From the NCBI RefSeq assembly GCF_003946515.1, contig NZ_RHOM01000008.1:57551-121550 (forward strand): a DNA stretch of 64,000 bases. Direction: 5' to 3'. Positions 46,003 through 55,118 of this stretch are shown here, one piece after another. The DNA comes from Companilactobacillus zhongbaensis (GTDB taxonomy: Bacteria > Bacillota > Bacilli > Lactobacillales > Lactobacillaceae). A program made the translations under genes and the position numbers. How positions within the stretch are numbered: the first letter of the stretch is position 1; each line of letters starts with the position of its first letter. Under the pieces are notes generated by a model. It did not search any database. It worked only from the letters and a program-made list of their open reading frames with translations, and was not told the origin of the DNA.

Positions 46003-47598
46003 CTAATTTCCAGAACCATCAGCACCATTTTGGTCACCAGAAACATTACCACCATTCTGCCCATTATTAAAACCAGCAGGATTGTTAGGAATATTTTGGT
46101 TACCATTAAAGTTACCTTGGTTAGGATTTCCAAAATTATTTTGTTGCATATTGTAATTGCTCGTTTGTTGAGCTCTAGCATTAGCAGCATTTTTGACATT
46201 GATCATAGACCAACGAATTGAGAATACGAGAGCAACAATCGAAGCAATTAAAACAATGTAATAACTATAGCCTAAATCAAAAAATTGAGATGCCATCATT
46301 GTTGTTTGATCATCGCTGTTATGCAGGGTAATTAACCCAATTTGTAAAATAGCTAATAAAATAGTTGAAAGTCCAGAAGCTATAATTCTAACAATTGAAC
46401 TAGCTTTAGTTTTTACAAAGGCAAATACGATGGTTAATATTGGGAGAATGTAAATGAGCCATCTGTATAAATTAAATACAGTTTTGACTATCTGAAGAGT
46501 ATTATCAGAATCACTGGCTAAATAGCCAGCGTACGAGTTCCCGGCAATAGCAAGTTTAAGAACTTTACTGATTGTCGATGTTGCAGAACTAAAAGTAAAT
46601 GCCGATCCCGAAATATTGAAATATTGTAAGGCTGCTTCTACTTCAGAATCATCATTCGCCATGGATGAAATATCAAATGTAAGACTGATAAAATTCCCTA
46701 CAAATAAAAATAGTAAACCAGCGATACCAGCTATTCCAACAATTAGCTTCAATTTATTAGTTTCGGCATTATCGATTTGTGGTGCATTTCCAACACCGCT
46801 AAACACGGAACCAATAGAATGACTTAATGGTAAAGTTTGATCATGATTTTTATCAGCTATGAAATACCAAGCTATAGCTGCAACAACTAAGACACCTAAA
46901 GCAGCTTTCCAATTGAAAATAGCAATAAGCAGGATAATAATACCTGCACAAACTGCTAATGGAACGTTATTCTTTAAAAATGGCATCATATAGCCAAATC
47001 CATTAGGTTGTTGTTGAAAACTACCTTGGCCATTCTGGAACTGGCCTTGATTATTAAATCCTTGTTGTCCTTGGCCATTAAACTGTTGACCATTATTACC
47101 CATATTTGGTTGATATCCAGGATTTTGTCCATTATAACTACCATTTTGTTGGAACCCAGCTTGACCATTATTAGCCATATCAGGATTAAACTCAGCATTT
47201 TGGTTATTGTTCCCGTTATTAGGATTAAACCCAGCATTCTGGCTATTATTCACATTATTAGGATCGAACCCAGCATTCTGATTGTTATTCCCATTAGCAG
47301 GTTGCAAACCAGCTTGAGGTCCGTTATTAACGTTATTAGGATCAAATCCTGCACCTTGCCCGTTATTACCAGTAGGTTGTGCGTTATTTTGACCGTTATT
47401 CATTTGATCAAGTTGATCTCCGGATGTGCCGTTTACAGGTCCGTTCGTAGATCCCCCATTATTTTGATTATCAGTAGGTTGAGTAACATGTTGGTCATTA
47501 CCAGAGCCTTGCGTTTGAGCAGCTTCTACGTTGAAGCCACACTTATTACAAAACTTCTGACCAGCAGCCAGCTCAGCCCCACAATTAGGACATGTCAT
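46003..47598 (-). CDS. Zinc-ribbon membrane protein with Asn/Gln-rich repeats, paralogue 2
   Basis: A 531-residue protein. The zinc ribbon CPNCGAELAAGQKFCNKCG (residues 3-21) is followed by about 185 residues of Asn/Gln/Gly-rich repeats (units like AGFDPNNVNN), then hydrophobic segments near 210-250, 285-310, 380-400 and 415-470, and a second Asn-rich tail. The N/Q-rich parts should be disordered. The architecture matches the neighbouring paralogue. I do not recognise a function. Confidence 0.7.
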   Translation of the reverse strand: MTCPNCGAELAAGQKFCNKCGFNVEAAQTQGSGNDQHVTQPTDNQNNGGSTNGPVNGTSGDQLDQMNNGQNNAQPTGNNGQGAGFDPNNVNNGPQAGLQPANGNNNQNAGFDPNNVNNSQNAGFNPNNGNNNQNAEFNPDMANNGQAGFQQNGSYNGQNPGYQPNMGNNGQQFNGQGQQGFNNQGQFQNGQGSFQQQPNGFGYMMPFLKNNVPLAVCAGIIILLIAIFNWKAALGVLVVAAIAWYFIADKNHDQTLPLSHSIGSVFSGVGNAPQIDNAETNKLKLIVGIAGIAGLLFLFVGNFISLTFDISSMANDDSEVEAALQYFNISGSAFTFSSATSTISKVLKLAIAGNSYAGYLASDSDNTLQIVKTVFNLYRWLIYILPILTIVFAFVKTKASSIVRIIASGLSTILLAILQIGLITLHNSDDQTTMMASQFFDLGYSYYIVLIASIVALVFSIRWSMINVKNAANARAQQTSNYNMQQNNFGNPNQGNFNGNQNIPNNPAGFNNGQNGGNVSGDQNGADGSGN

Positions 47599-47693
47599 AA
47601 AAAAATTTCCCCTCTATATTTAAAGATAAATACAATTATATAATATTTATTATGTAAATCACAGATAGCCACAAAATTATTTATAATTTCTTG

Positions 47694-47725
47694 AATAAAA
47701 AGAGACCGATCATCCAGATCAGTCA
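47694..47725 (-). terminator. Terminator after the MacB-like ABC gene
   Basis: ACCGATC-ATCCA-GATCAGT; on the minus strand followed by CTCTTTTT. Confidence 0.65.
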
Positions 47726-47757
47726 TAAAATAGTATGCAATTTTTTAGGATAGTTAG

Positions 47758-49707
47758 TTATTCGTCAGTCAAAGCATCACGCGGATCCAACCGAGCTGCT
47801 CGATGTGATGGTGCTAAGGCAGCTAACAAGCTGATCAAGACGCTGACGCCGATCCCGAACAACGCTTGTCCCGGAGAAATGGCTACGATAGAATCCTTGA
47901 TCACACCATAAGCTAGCGAATTAGCTCCCCATTGAACTAGGTAGGCGATAATGACAGCGAAGACTCCGGAGGAGAGACCAATCAAAAACGATTCGGATAA
48001 AAACATGTTCCGGATATCACTCTTACGAGCACCAATCGCCCGCAAAATACCGATCTCATGTGTTCGTTCAGAAACGCTAATATAAAGCACGACGATGATC
48101 ATGATCGCTGAAACAATCAAGGAAATACCGGCGATCGCTGCTAGGACGTTAAAAGCTAGTTTCAAATACGTATTCAAAGTATCGATAATTGCTCCGACAC
48201 CGGTGATGGTGTAGGCAGAAACTTTTTTACCTTTGTCGTTGATCATTTGGAACGATTTGACCTTGTCTTGAATGGCCGTGACGTTGAAGGTACTGTCAGC
48301 AGTCAAAGTCACGAAGTTAGGTTCGATCGAAACGCCATATTTGTCAGATGCTTTAGCCAAAGTATCGTAAGTGATGGCGGTGGAACCCGATTTGATGACA
48401 CCGGCGATCTTGAGATCAGTTTTGACTTCGACCGGTTTATTATTTTTATCTTGCGAAGGGATGTAGATGGTCAATTTCTTGCCGATCAGTTCGGCGTATT
48501 TTTTATTCAAACGATCCGCATCAGATTTCAACAAGATGATCTCGTTAGTCTTTGGTTGATGGCCGGCCACGATATCGCCGACTTTTTCAGTGGCGTTCCA
48601 AGTTTGAAAATAAGGGACCGCGATCGTTTTTCCGTTAGCGTGAACTTTCGGTGCTTGAGCAAAATAAGCTTTTTCGATCTTCTTAACGTGATCGATCTTG
48701 GCAAATTTTTGCAGATCAGTATCGGTCATGGTAATGCCGGCTGAGTCGGTCGAACTATTGACCTGGTTAGTCGAAACATTTTTCGTAACTTGGATCGCGT
48801 TCGGATTGACTTGATTGGACATTTGCTTGTTGATGTAGCCCGTGATACCAGATCCTAGCCCTAACATAAAAATCACGGCAAAAATCCCGACGGCAGCACC
48901 GAGGATGATCAAGATGTTACGACCCTTGGTGTAGAGCATGTGCTCCCAAGCTAGTCTAAAGGTGTCACCGAAGCTCAAGTGAGAAGCTCCGGTACCACGG
49001 TGAGCGGCGTTAGGGAAGTAACTTTGACGAATGATCATGTCGGAGTCGACGATACCATTAGCTAGGTGAACGACTCTAGTACCGAAGTTTGCGACCGTCT
49101 GAGAATGAGTTACGGCGATGACTAGTTTTCCTTCAGCTGCAATCTGATTTAAGATCTGGAGCACTTCTTCAGTATTTTGGGCATCCAAAGCACCTGTTGG
49201 TTCGTCGGCGATGATGATGTCAGGGTCGTTTGCTAAAGCTCTAGCAATGGCGACCCGTTGTTTTTGACCACCGGAAAGCTGATTGGGATGCTTGTCGATA
49301 TGTTCAGCTAAGCCGACACGTTGGATCAAATCACGGGCACGCTGCAAACGCGCGCGCTTGCTCAAACTGGACATTTCTAAGGGTACGAGGACGTTTTCCA
49401 AAACAGTTAAGTGACTAATTAAGTGAAAACTTTGGAAAACAAAGCCCACGGTATGACTTCGATAATTGTCGAGTGCTTTGTCAGAGCCTTGTTTCAACGA
49501 CTTGCCATTGACTAAAATGTCGCCGTCAAATTGTGAGTCGAGTCCACCGATCGCATTTAACAAGGTCGTTTTACCGCCACCAGATTCACCTAGGATCGAA
49601 ACGAATTCGCCACGATCTAAGCTTAGGTTGATCCCACGCAAAACAGGGAATCTCTTCTTACCGAGGTAAAAAGACTTTTGTACATTTCTAAGCTCAAGCA
49701 GACTCAT
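47758..49707 (-). CDS. MacB-like ABC transporter, fused ATPase and FtsX-type permease
   Basis: A 649-residue fusion. Residues 1-225 form the ATPase with Walker A GESGGGKTTLL, signature LSGGQKQRVAIARAL, Walker B IIIADEPTGALD. Then comes a helix near 270 (NILIILGAAVGIFAVIFMLGLG), an extracytoplasmic MacB-type domain to about 520, and three C-terminal helices with the FtsX mark ISVSERTHEIGILRAIGARKSDIRNMFLSES (seen around residue 560, quoted in part: HEIGILRAIGARK). Such pumps work on peptides or envelope stress. No adjacent membrane-fusion protein or two-component system is seen. ATG 49707 follows GGAG. Confidence 0.92.
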   Translation of the reverse strand: MSLLELRNVQKSFYLGKKRFPVLRGINLSLDRGEFVSILGESGGGKTTLLNAIGGLDSQFDGDILVNGKSLKQGSDKALDNYRSHTVGFVFQSFHLISHLTVLENVLVPLEMSSLSKRARLQRARDLIQRVGLAEHIDKHPNQLSGGQKQRVAIARALANDPDIIIADEPTGALDAQNTEEVLQILNQIAAEGKLVIAVTHSQTVANFGTRVVHLANGIVDSDMIIRQSYFPNAAHRGTGASHLSFGDTFRLAWEHMLYTKGRNILIILGAAVGIFAVIFMLGLGSGITGYINKQMSNQVNPNAIQVTKNVSTNQVNSSTDSAGITMTDTDLQKFAKIDHVKKIEKAYFAQAPKVHANGKTIAVPYFQTWNATEKVGDIVAGHQPKTNEIILLKSDADRLNKKYAELIGKKLTIYIPSQDKNNKPVEVKTDLKIAGVIKSGSTAITYDTLAKASDKYGVSIEPNFVTLTADSTFNVTAIQDKVKSFQMINDKGKKVSAYTITGVGAIIDTLNTYLKLAFNVLAAIAGISLIVSAIMIIVVLYISVSERTHEIGILRAIGARKSDIRNMFLSESFLIGLSSGVFAVIIAYLVQWGANSLAYGVIKDSIVAISPGQALFGIGVSVLISLLAALAPSHRAARLDPRDALTDE

Positions 49708-49758
49708 AAAATTCTCCATTCAAAATAAGATTTTAATATCATGATTATAATGTTTTTA

Positions 49759-50511
49759 TTATTCTAAGTAAATCGAGCGTAAACGTGTCAATGCATCATT
49801 ATCGATGCCCAAAGCTTGGTTCAAATAATTCTCGAATGTGCCATAATAGTGCTCGATGGCTGAAAAAACCGATTCGATACTTTCAACGTCAGCTTTAGTC
49901 ATGTTCATCTTGTTGATCGTCTCATCACCGTTTTCGTCATTGAGCGTTTTAACAATGTTTTTACGATCTCGATACATCATATTAGTTAGCAAGTAATCAG
50001 ATACGATCGTTTCCGTATCGACTTGCAAGGCTTTTAAAATCAAAATGGCACCAACACCCGTCCGGTCTTTTCCAGCAGCACAGTGGAATAAAACAGAATG
50101 GTCTTCTTCCTTATTGTCGAGCAAAAGTTGGAACAATAAGGAGTATGATTGTTGAGCATGGGCATCGAGTACGATACTTTGATAGATCGTTCCTAAATAT
50201 GAATTATTATTTTGTGGCAAAATATTGGCTAATTTATCCCCGTTGCCTTTTAATGGATATACCGGATCAGGGTAGACCTCGTAAAAATCAGCCTGGATGT
50301 CAGGCCATAATTTTTGCTCATTCATCGAGCGAAAGTCGACGACGTATTTTAATCCATAAGCTTTTAAATATTTCAGTGTGTCAGTGGTAATATTACTAAT
50401 GTCCCCTGAACGAAGGAGCTTACGGTATTTGATTTTTTTACCGGTGGTCGTACGATAACCCCCGAGTTCGCGCAAATTAATAGCACCATCTAAGTCTAAA
50501 ATTCGTTTCAT
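49759..50511 (-). CDS. Tyrosine/serine protein phosphatase (DSP-type)
   Basis: A 250-residue phosphatase of the Y_phosphatase3 family. The P-loop is FHCAAGKDRTGVGA near residue 145, and the N-terminal mark is NLRELGGYRTTTGKKIKYRKLLRSG with DFRS. It acts on phosphotyrosine/serine or possibly phosphoinositide-like substrates; the natural target is unknown. ATG 50511 follows GGAGG on the minus strand. It is divergent from a glycosyltransferase gene. Confidence 0.88.
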   Translation of the reverse strand: MKRILDLDGAINLRELGGYRTTTGKKIKYRKLLRSGDISNITTDTLKYLKAYGLKYVVDFRSMNEQKLWPDIQADFYEVYPDPVYPLKGNGDKLANILPQNNNSYLGTIYQSIVLDAHAQQSYSLLFQLLLDNKEEDHSVLFHCAAGKDRTGVGAILILKALQVDTETIVSDYLLTNMMYRDRKNIVKTLNDENGDETINKMNMTKADVESIESVFSAIEHYYGTFENYLNQALGIDNDALTRLRSIYLE

Positions 50512-50575
50512 AATTAACTCCTCCATCGTTGCGCATTTATGGGCGTTCACGATAAAATGCTAATAAGGTGATTTA

Positions 50576-51349
50576 ATGATAAATAAAACACTGTCGATAA
50601 TATTGTCGGCGTACAATGTTTCTAAATATATCCCCAAAATGATCTTGTCACTAGCCAATCAAACAAATAAGGATTTTGAAGTAATTGCCATCGATGATAA
50701 ATCGACCGATGACACCTTAGACGTTTTAAAGCGATATGAGCAAGAATACGATTGGTTACGGGTAGTTTGTCGAGATCAAAACGGCGGCATCTCTGCGGTT
50801 AGAAATACCGGCATTGAAGAGGCAAATGCCCAATACATCACCTTCATAGATAGTGATGATTGGATCGAACCAAACTACGTCGAATATTTTTTAAATAAGT
50901 TTTCAGAAGATCCTGACCTAGACTTAGTCAGTTGCGGCTTTTTTATTGATAATCAACACGGAAAAAGCAAGGTCCAAACTGAAAGAAAAGAACTGGGGCG
51001 CATGACCCGCGATGAATCGATCAGACAGATCATCAAAGTAAGTGGCGTAGTCATGGGATACACGTGGAATAAAATGTATCGCTTGGAATTGATCAAGCAA
51101 CACAATTTAAAATTTTTGACCGATCTAGCACTAATGGAAGATCAGCTATTCAACGTCGAATACGCAACCGTCGCACGCAACTTCTATCTCTCAGAGATCC
51201 CGCTCTATCATTACGTCTCCAGAAAAGACAGCCTAACTAGAAAATTCGACATGGACAACGTCAGAAACGTCAGCGTAGCCACTTTAAGAGTCTACAAGGC
51301 CATCTATCAAAATTCCAAAGAAGAGCGCCAAGAACGAGAAAATCAATAA
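50576..51349 (+). CDS. Family 2 glycosyltransferase
   Basis: A 257-residue GT-A enzyme. Nucleotide-sugar site SIILSAYNVSKYIPKMI at the N-terminus, AIDDKSTDDT, the DxD-type motif FIDSDDWIEPNYVE near residue 95 and a late MEDQLFN segment. No membrane helix is seen. Likely adds a sugar to a cell-wall or surface polymer; donor and acceptor are unknown. Ribosome site is AAGGTG. A terminator follows at once, so it is monocistronic. Confidence 0.88.
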   Translation: MINKTLSIILSAYNVSKYIPKMILSLANQTNKDFEVIAIDDKSTDDTLDVLKRYEQEYDWLRVVCRDQNGGISAVRNTGIEEANAQYITFIDSDDWIEPNYVEYFLNKFSEDPDLDLVSCGFFIDNQHGKSKVQTERKELGRMTRDESIRQIIKVSGVVMGYTWNKMYRLELIKQHNLKFLTDLALMEDQLFNVEYATVARNFYLSEIPLYHYVSRKDSLTRKFDMDNVRNVSVATLRVYKAIYQNSKEERQERENQ

Positions 51350-51357
51350 TCACAACC

Positions 51358-51384
51358 GACCCAAGCCAAAGCTTGGGTCTATTT
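51358..51384 (+). terminator. Terminator of the glycosyltransferase gene
   Basis: GACCCAAG-CCAAAG-CTTGGGTC then TATTTAG. Confidence 0.8.
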
Positions 51385-51453
51385 AGTCTCCACAAGATAT
51401 TTTATCAAATTAATAATGAAAGAAAGCGGTTTATTTTAATCAAAGCAAATAAT

Positions 51454-51482
51454 TTGTACAATAATACCCTAAGGGGTATATT
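51454..51482 (+). promoter_or_regulatory. trxA promoter with CsoR/CstR-type operator
   Basis: TTGTAC (51454-51459), 17 bp, TATATT (51477-51482). Between them lies ATACCC-TAAG-GGGTAT (51464-51479), a perfect inverted repeat of the kind bound by CsoR-family repressors such as CstR. This suggests control of thioredoxin by persulfide, copper or formaldehyde stress; the regulator is not in the window. Confidence 0.7.
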
Positions 51483-51516
51483 AAAAGAGTACTAAAAAAG
51501 GGAGGAGGTAAAAAAC

Positions 51517-51846
51517 ATGGAATCAAACGTAAAAGAGATCCACGATACAAACTACGAAACAGAAACAAACACAGGCGTAACAGTAGTAGACTTCAGAGCA
51601 GACTGGTGCCCACCATGCAAAATGATGGACCCGATCCTAAAGCAACTATCTGCCAATGATCAATTAGGTGACAAAGTAAAATTCACCTCAATAAATGTAG
51701 ACAATGACCCCCAAATCGCCAACGAACTAGGAATCCAAGGAATCCCCACATTCCTAATCAAAAAAGACGGCGAAATAGTAAACAGAATAGTAGGGGCCAG
51801 ACCAAAAGACAACTTCAGAGCCGAAATAGAAAAACATCTAGGCTAG
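51517..51846 (+). CDS. Thioredoxin (WCPPC type)
   Basis: A 109-residue thioredoxin. Active site RADWCPPCKMMDPIL (Cys at about 34 and 37) and cis-Pro in GIPTFLIKKDG. CPPC is a variant of CGPC. ATG follows GGGAGGAGG. The coding strand is A/C-biased. A CsoR/CstR-type operator in its promoter is unusual and points to sulfur or metal stress. Confidence 0.92.
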   Translation: MESNVKEIHDTNYETETNTGVTVVDFRADWCPPCKMMDPILKQLSANDQLGDKVKFTSINVDNDPQIANELGIQGIPTFLIKKDGEIVNRIVGARPKDNFRAEIEKHLG

Positions 51847-52374
51847 AAAAACCCCAAAGAATTAAAAATAAAAAGTTCCTCAAGATTCACCCAATTCATG
51901 AATTCCCCTAGAATTAAACAAATTCTCAAAGAAAATCCAAGTTTCCAAATACCAGTTATTTGCAAAAATAACACCCCCGCAGGTATGAGGAAGAAAAGAA
52001 CCAAAGCAAAGCGACGTTCCCGAAACAAATGAAGGAAAACGTCGCTTTTTTGCTATCCAAAAAAAGGAGCTAGTCTAACCACCAAAGAAAGACCAGAGCA
52101 ATCCTAGAACAAAGCACAAAAGGTCTTGAACTTAACAAACATGATTAACAAATCAAAATAGAAAAAAGACAATCCAACCACCAAAGAAAGACCAGAGCAA
52201 TCCCAAAGCAAAGCACAGGAGGTTTTGAACTAAACCAAGCATCACAACAACCCAAGCTAGCAACCGATGAAGCAAAGAAAAAATATCGAATAGATAATTA
52301 AACGAAAACAAGAATCGTAAGAACGAAACAAATATAGATACGAAAACAAAAACCAAAACAAGTTAGCAGAAAAA
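51847..52374. other. Intergenic stretch with terminator and 99 bp-offset direct repeat
   Basis: A terminator GCGACGTT..AACGTCGC plus six T lies at 52011-52051. A nearly 60 bp segment starting AACCACCAAAGAAAGACCAG at 52077 recurs at 52176 (offset 99 bp). The stretch is A/C-rich on the plus strand. No gene is seen. Confidence 0.6.
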
Positions 52375-52535
52375 AGATAAGTACCGTATCCAAACCAAAA
52401 AATGAGTTTGATGAAAAACCTAGGTTCTGGGGGGATGGAGGAAAATCGCTGTCAGCATCGATGCCCACAGCGCATTCCACAGCGCATTTTCCGGAATCCC
52501 CCCAGAACCGGCAGTGAACCACCACCCAAAATCCC
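52375..52535 (-). repeat. Family A structured element, copy 8 (minimal form)
   Basis: Stem GGTTCTGGGGGGAT (52423-52436) pairs perfectly with ATCCCCCCAGAACC (52496-52509). Second stem GGAAAATcGCTGT with ACAGCGcATTTTCC co-varies with the GGGAATT form of other copies. The inner arms are missing, so the outer and second stems are what this copy has kept. It follows the esterase gene, same strand. Confidence 0.85.
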
Positions 52536-52601
52536 ACCACCATAAAAAACAACAAAAAAAAGCAGCCAACAAAGGCCGCTTCAAAATCAAAAACCAATAA
52601 C

Positions 52602-53582
52602 CTAATCCAACTGAGTCTTAACAACAACATCAAACCCAGTAAGAAAATCAAAAATCGAATCATTGACCATCACATGCAAGTCCTCATGACCATACTCAGG
52701 CAACAAAACCATCTCCTTCTCACAAGAAAGCCGGTTAAACATAGCAAATTGAGTAGAAGGGAAGCAGATCTGGTCTTCAAGACCAGTAAACAGCTTAACC
52801 GGAGCCTTAATACGATGTGCCATGTTCTTAACATCGATATAAGACAAAGTGTGAAGGATGGTATCCTCAGTTTTATGGAAAGGATCAGAAAACTTAAAGT
52901 ATCGGGACAACTCGTCGTATGGTTCATCCCGATTACCAACTTCAAGCACACGTTTGAAGTCGGATAAGAATGGATAGAACACTGCTGCCCGCTTTATTCT
53001 AGGATTTAAAGCTGCGGCAACTAGTGATAACGCACCACCTTGTGATCCGCCAAAAACAGAAAGATTAGACTCGTCGACAAACGACAGTGAAGCGATTATT
53101 TCGACGATCGAATAAACATCTAAATAGACATCTTTGAAAAATAATTGGTCTCTGCCAGCTGTAGCACCACGGATTATCTGACCTTTAACGGTATTTCCAA
53201 TGACTGATTGCGGATCAGTCGATTTACCTTGTTGTCCTCGAACATCCATTGCTACGATCCCGTATCCTACGGCAGGGTATTGGAAGAGGTCAGACCAGTC
53301 TGGGGACTGACCCATGTAGCCGTGGAATGTGAAAACAACAGGGATGTTAGATTTATTTTTTGGAAAAACGCATTTTGCAAAAACTGTCGCATCATTAGTA
53401 CCTTTGAAACGCAGTTCGTAACAATCTAAGGTCGGTAAGCCAAAATCCATTGGTGTCAGCTTGTACTCGTAGGAGGAGGAGAGTTCGGAGAGATTCTGGT
53501 CCCAAAATTCATCAAAGTCTGATGGAACTTCTTGTCTACCAGTGTAAGATTTCATTTCTGTAAGTGGCATTGGATCTCGCAT
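52602..53582 (-). CDS. Acetyl-esterase of the AXE1 / cephalosporin-C deacetylase family
   Basis: A 326-residue alpha/beta hydrolase. The nucleophile is in SVFGGSQGGALS near residue 180, the acid in FTGLEDQICFPSTQF and the histidine in LLPEYGHEDLH. The N-terminal DFDEFWDQNLSEL is a family mark. AXE1 enzymes remove acetyl groups from sugars. Placement in the sialic-acid cluster suggests O-acetyl-sialate or another acetylated sugar as substrate; this is inference. It lies 21 bp after the SSS symporter stop. Confidence 0.88.
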   Translation of the reverse strand: MRDPMPLTEMKSYTGRQEVPSDFDEFWDQNLSELSSSYEYKLTPMDFGLPTLDCYELRFKGTNDATVFAKCVFPKNKSNIPVVFTFHGYMGQSPDWSDLFQYPAVGYGIVAMDVRGQQGKSTDPQSVIGNTVKGQIIRGATAGRDQLFFKDVYLDVYSIVEIIASLSFVDESNLSVFGGSQGGALSLVAAALNPRIKRAAVFYPFLSDFKRVLEVGNRDEPYDELSRYFKFSDPFHKTEDTILHTLSYIDVKNMAHRIKAPVKLFTGLEDQICFPSTQFAMFNRLSCEKEMVLLPEYGHEDLHVMVNDSIFDFLTGFDVVVKTQLD

Positions 53583-53603
53583 GATTCTATCTTCTTTCTG
53601 AGA

Positions 53604-55118
53604 TTATTTAGTTTCTTTAACGTATGCTTCGTTAACAGTAGATGCTGTAAGTCCGACAACGTTGTGGACGTATTTCTTTGGCGATACGAAACTGATCAAG
53701 TAAGTAAATGCAAATGATGTGATGAAGGCAACTGTAGCAACAATCAATGATGAGTCACTGTTTTGTTGCACAAGTACTGTAGCGATAACACTGCAGATCA
53801 AGCCTAATACTGCACCGAATGTATTTGAACGTTTGGTGAAGATACCAGCTGCGAAAATACCAGCAATAGGAACACCAAACAAACCAGTAACTGTTAGGAA
53901 TAGATCCCAAGTCTTAGATGCATTACCGATCAATAGGTAAATTGACATGCCTAGTCCGAATAATCCAGTAACGATAATGATGATCCGAGCTAGAGTAACA
54001 TCAGATATGTTCTTAAGTTTATGATTGAAAAATCTTTGCTTGAAGTCGGTAACGACACAAGATGAAATAGCGTTCAAACTTGAAGCGATAGTTGATTGTG
54101 CTGCGGCAAAAATAGCAGCGATAACTAAACCGGCAATACCAGCAGGGATTTCTGTGATAACGAAGTAAGGAACGATGGCACTTGTGTTGAAGCCAGTTGG
54201 TAAAGTACCCATGTTCTTGTAGAAACTGAATAATGTAGTACCCATACCGAAGAACAATGGGATAGTTACTAGAGATAAAATACCGTTAGTCCAAAGAGAT
54301 TTGTTAGTTTCTTTTTGTGTAGCAGTTGTTTGATATCTTTGAACAACGTCTTGTGAACCTGTATATTGATACAAAGTATTAAAGAATTGACCAGCGAAGA
54401 TCAATGGGATGAACTTAGTTAAGTCACCAGGGTTTAAGTCTTGTGTTGATAAGATCTTGTGGTTAGCAACGGCATCACTAACAACCGTACCAAAACCACC
54501 TTTGATCGAGAACATAGCAACGATGATAACTAACAAAGCACCACCGAGAAGTAAAATACCTTGGATAACGTCACTCCAGATAACACCTTCAATACCACCA
54601 AGGAAAGTATAAATGATACATAGACCACCAACGACACAGGCAATCAAGATCGGATTAATATTCGAAACTGATGTGATCGCGATGATAGGTAGATAAATAA
54701 CGATAGCAACACGTCCGATATGGTAGAGAATGAAAAGCAAACTACCAATAACACGCATGATAGGGCTGAAACGTTCTTCCAAATACTCATAAGCAGTTGT
54801 AACTTGGAGTTTTCTAAAGAAAGGAACGTAATATTTGATCAAGAGTGGCACGATCAAAATGATACTCAAGGAACCAACACCGTAAGCCCAGTCTTTCAAG
54901 TAAGCTTGTTCGGGTGTGGACATGAATGTAATAGCACTTAATGTAGTAGCGTAAATACTGAAACCTGCAGCCCAGGCAGGGATAGAACTCTTAGCTTTGA
55001 AAAAAGCATCCGTGTTTTTACTAGCTTTTTTCGTGAAATAAACGCCGACACCTAGCATAGCTAATAGATAGACGACTAAGACGATCCAGTTAACCGTCCC
55101 AAAACCGATTTTTGTCAT
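53604..55118 (-). CDS. Sodium:solute symporter, probably for sialic acid
   Basis: A 504-residue SSS-family transporter with about thirteen helices. Marks include LGVGVYFTKKASKNTDAFF, the early FSIYATTLSAITFMSTP unwound helix, TAYEYLEERFSP and QSTIASSLNAISS near the sodium site. Neighbouring nanA/nanE point to N-acetylneuraminate uptake, as for known SSS sialate carriers. It overlaps the antiporter gene by 4 bp. Confidence 0.85.
   Translation of the reverse strand: MTKIGFGTVNWIVLVVYLLAMLGVGVYFTKKASKNTDAFFKAKSSIPAWAAGFSIYATTLSAITFMSTPEQAYLKDWAYGVGSLSIILIVPLLIKYYVPFFRKLQVTTAYEYLEERFSPIMRVIGSLLFILYHIGRVAIVIYLPIIAITSVSNINPILIACVVGGLCIIYTFLGGIEGVIWSDVIQGILLLGGALLVIIVAMFSIKGGFGTVVSDAVANHKILSTQDLNPGDLTKFIPLIFAGQFFNTLYQYTGSQDVVQRYQTTATQKETNKSLWTNGILSLVTIPLFFGMGTTLFSFYKNMGTLPTGFNTSAIVPYFVITEIPAGIAGLVIAAIFAAAQSTIASSLNAISSCVVTDFKQRFFNHKLKNISDVTLARIIIIVTGLFGLGMSIYLLIGNASKTWDLFLTVTGLFGVPIAGIFAAGIFTKRSNTFGAVLGLICSVIATVLVQQNSDSSLIVATVAFITSFAFTYLISFVSPKKYVHNVVGLTASTVNEAYVKETK

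Noticed and set aside
47008..47643. 211-codon plus-strand ORF
   Set aside because: It is the antisense of the Asn/Gln-rich repeats of the minus-strand zinc-ribbon gene, which keeps an artificial open frame.
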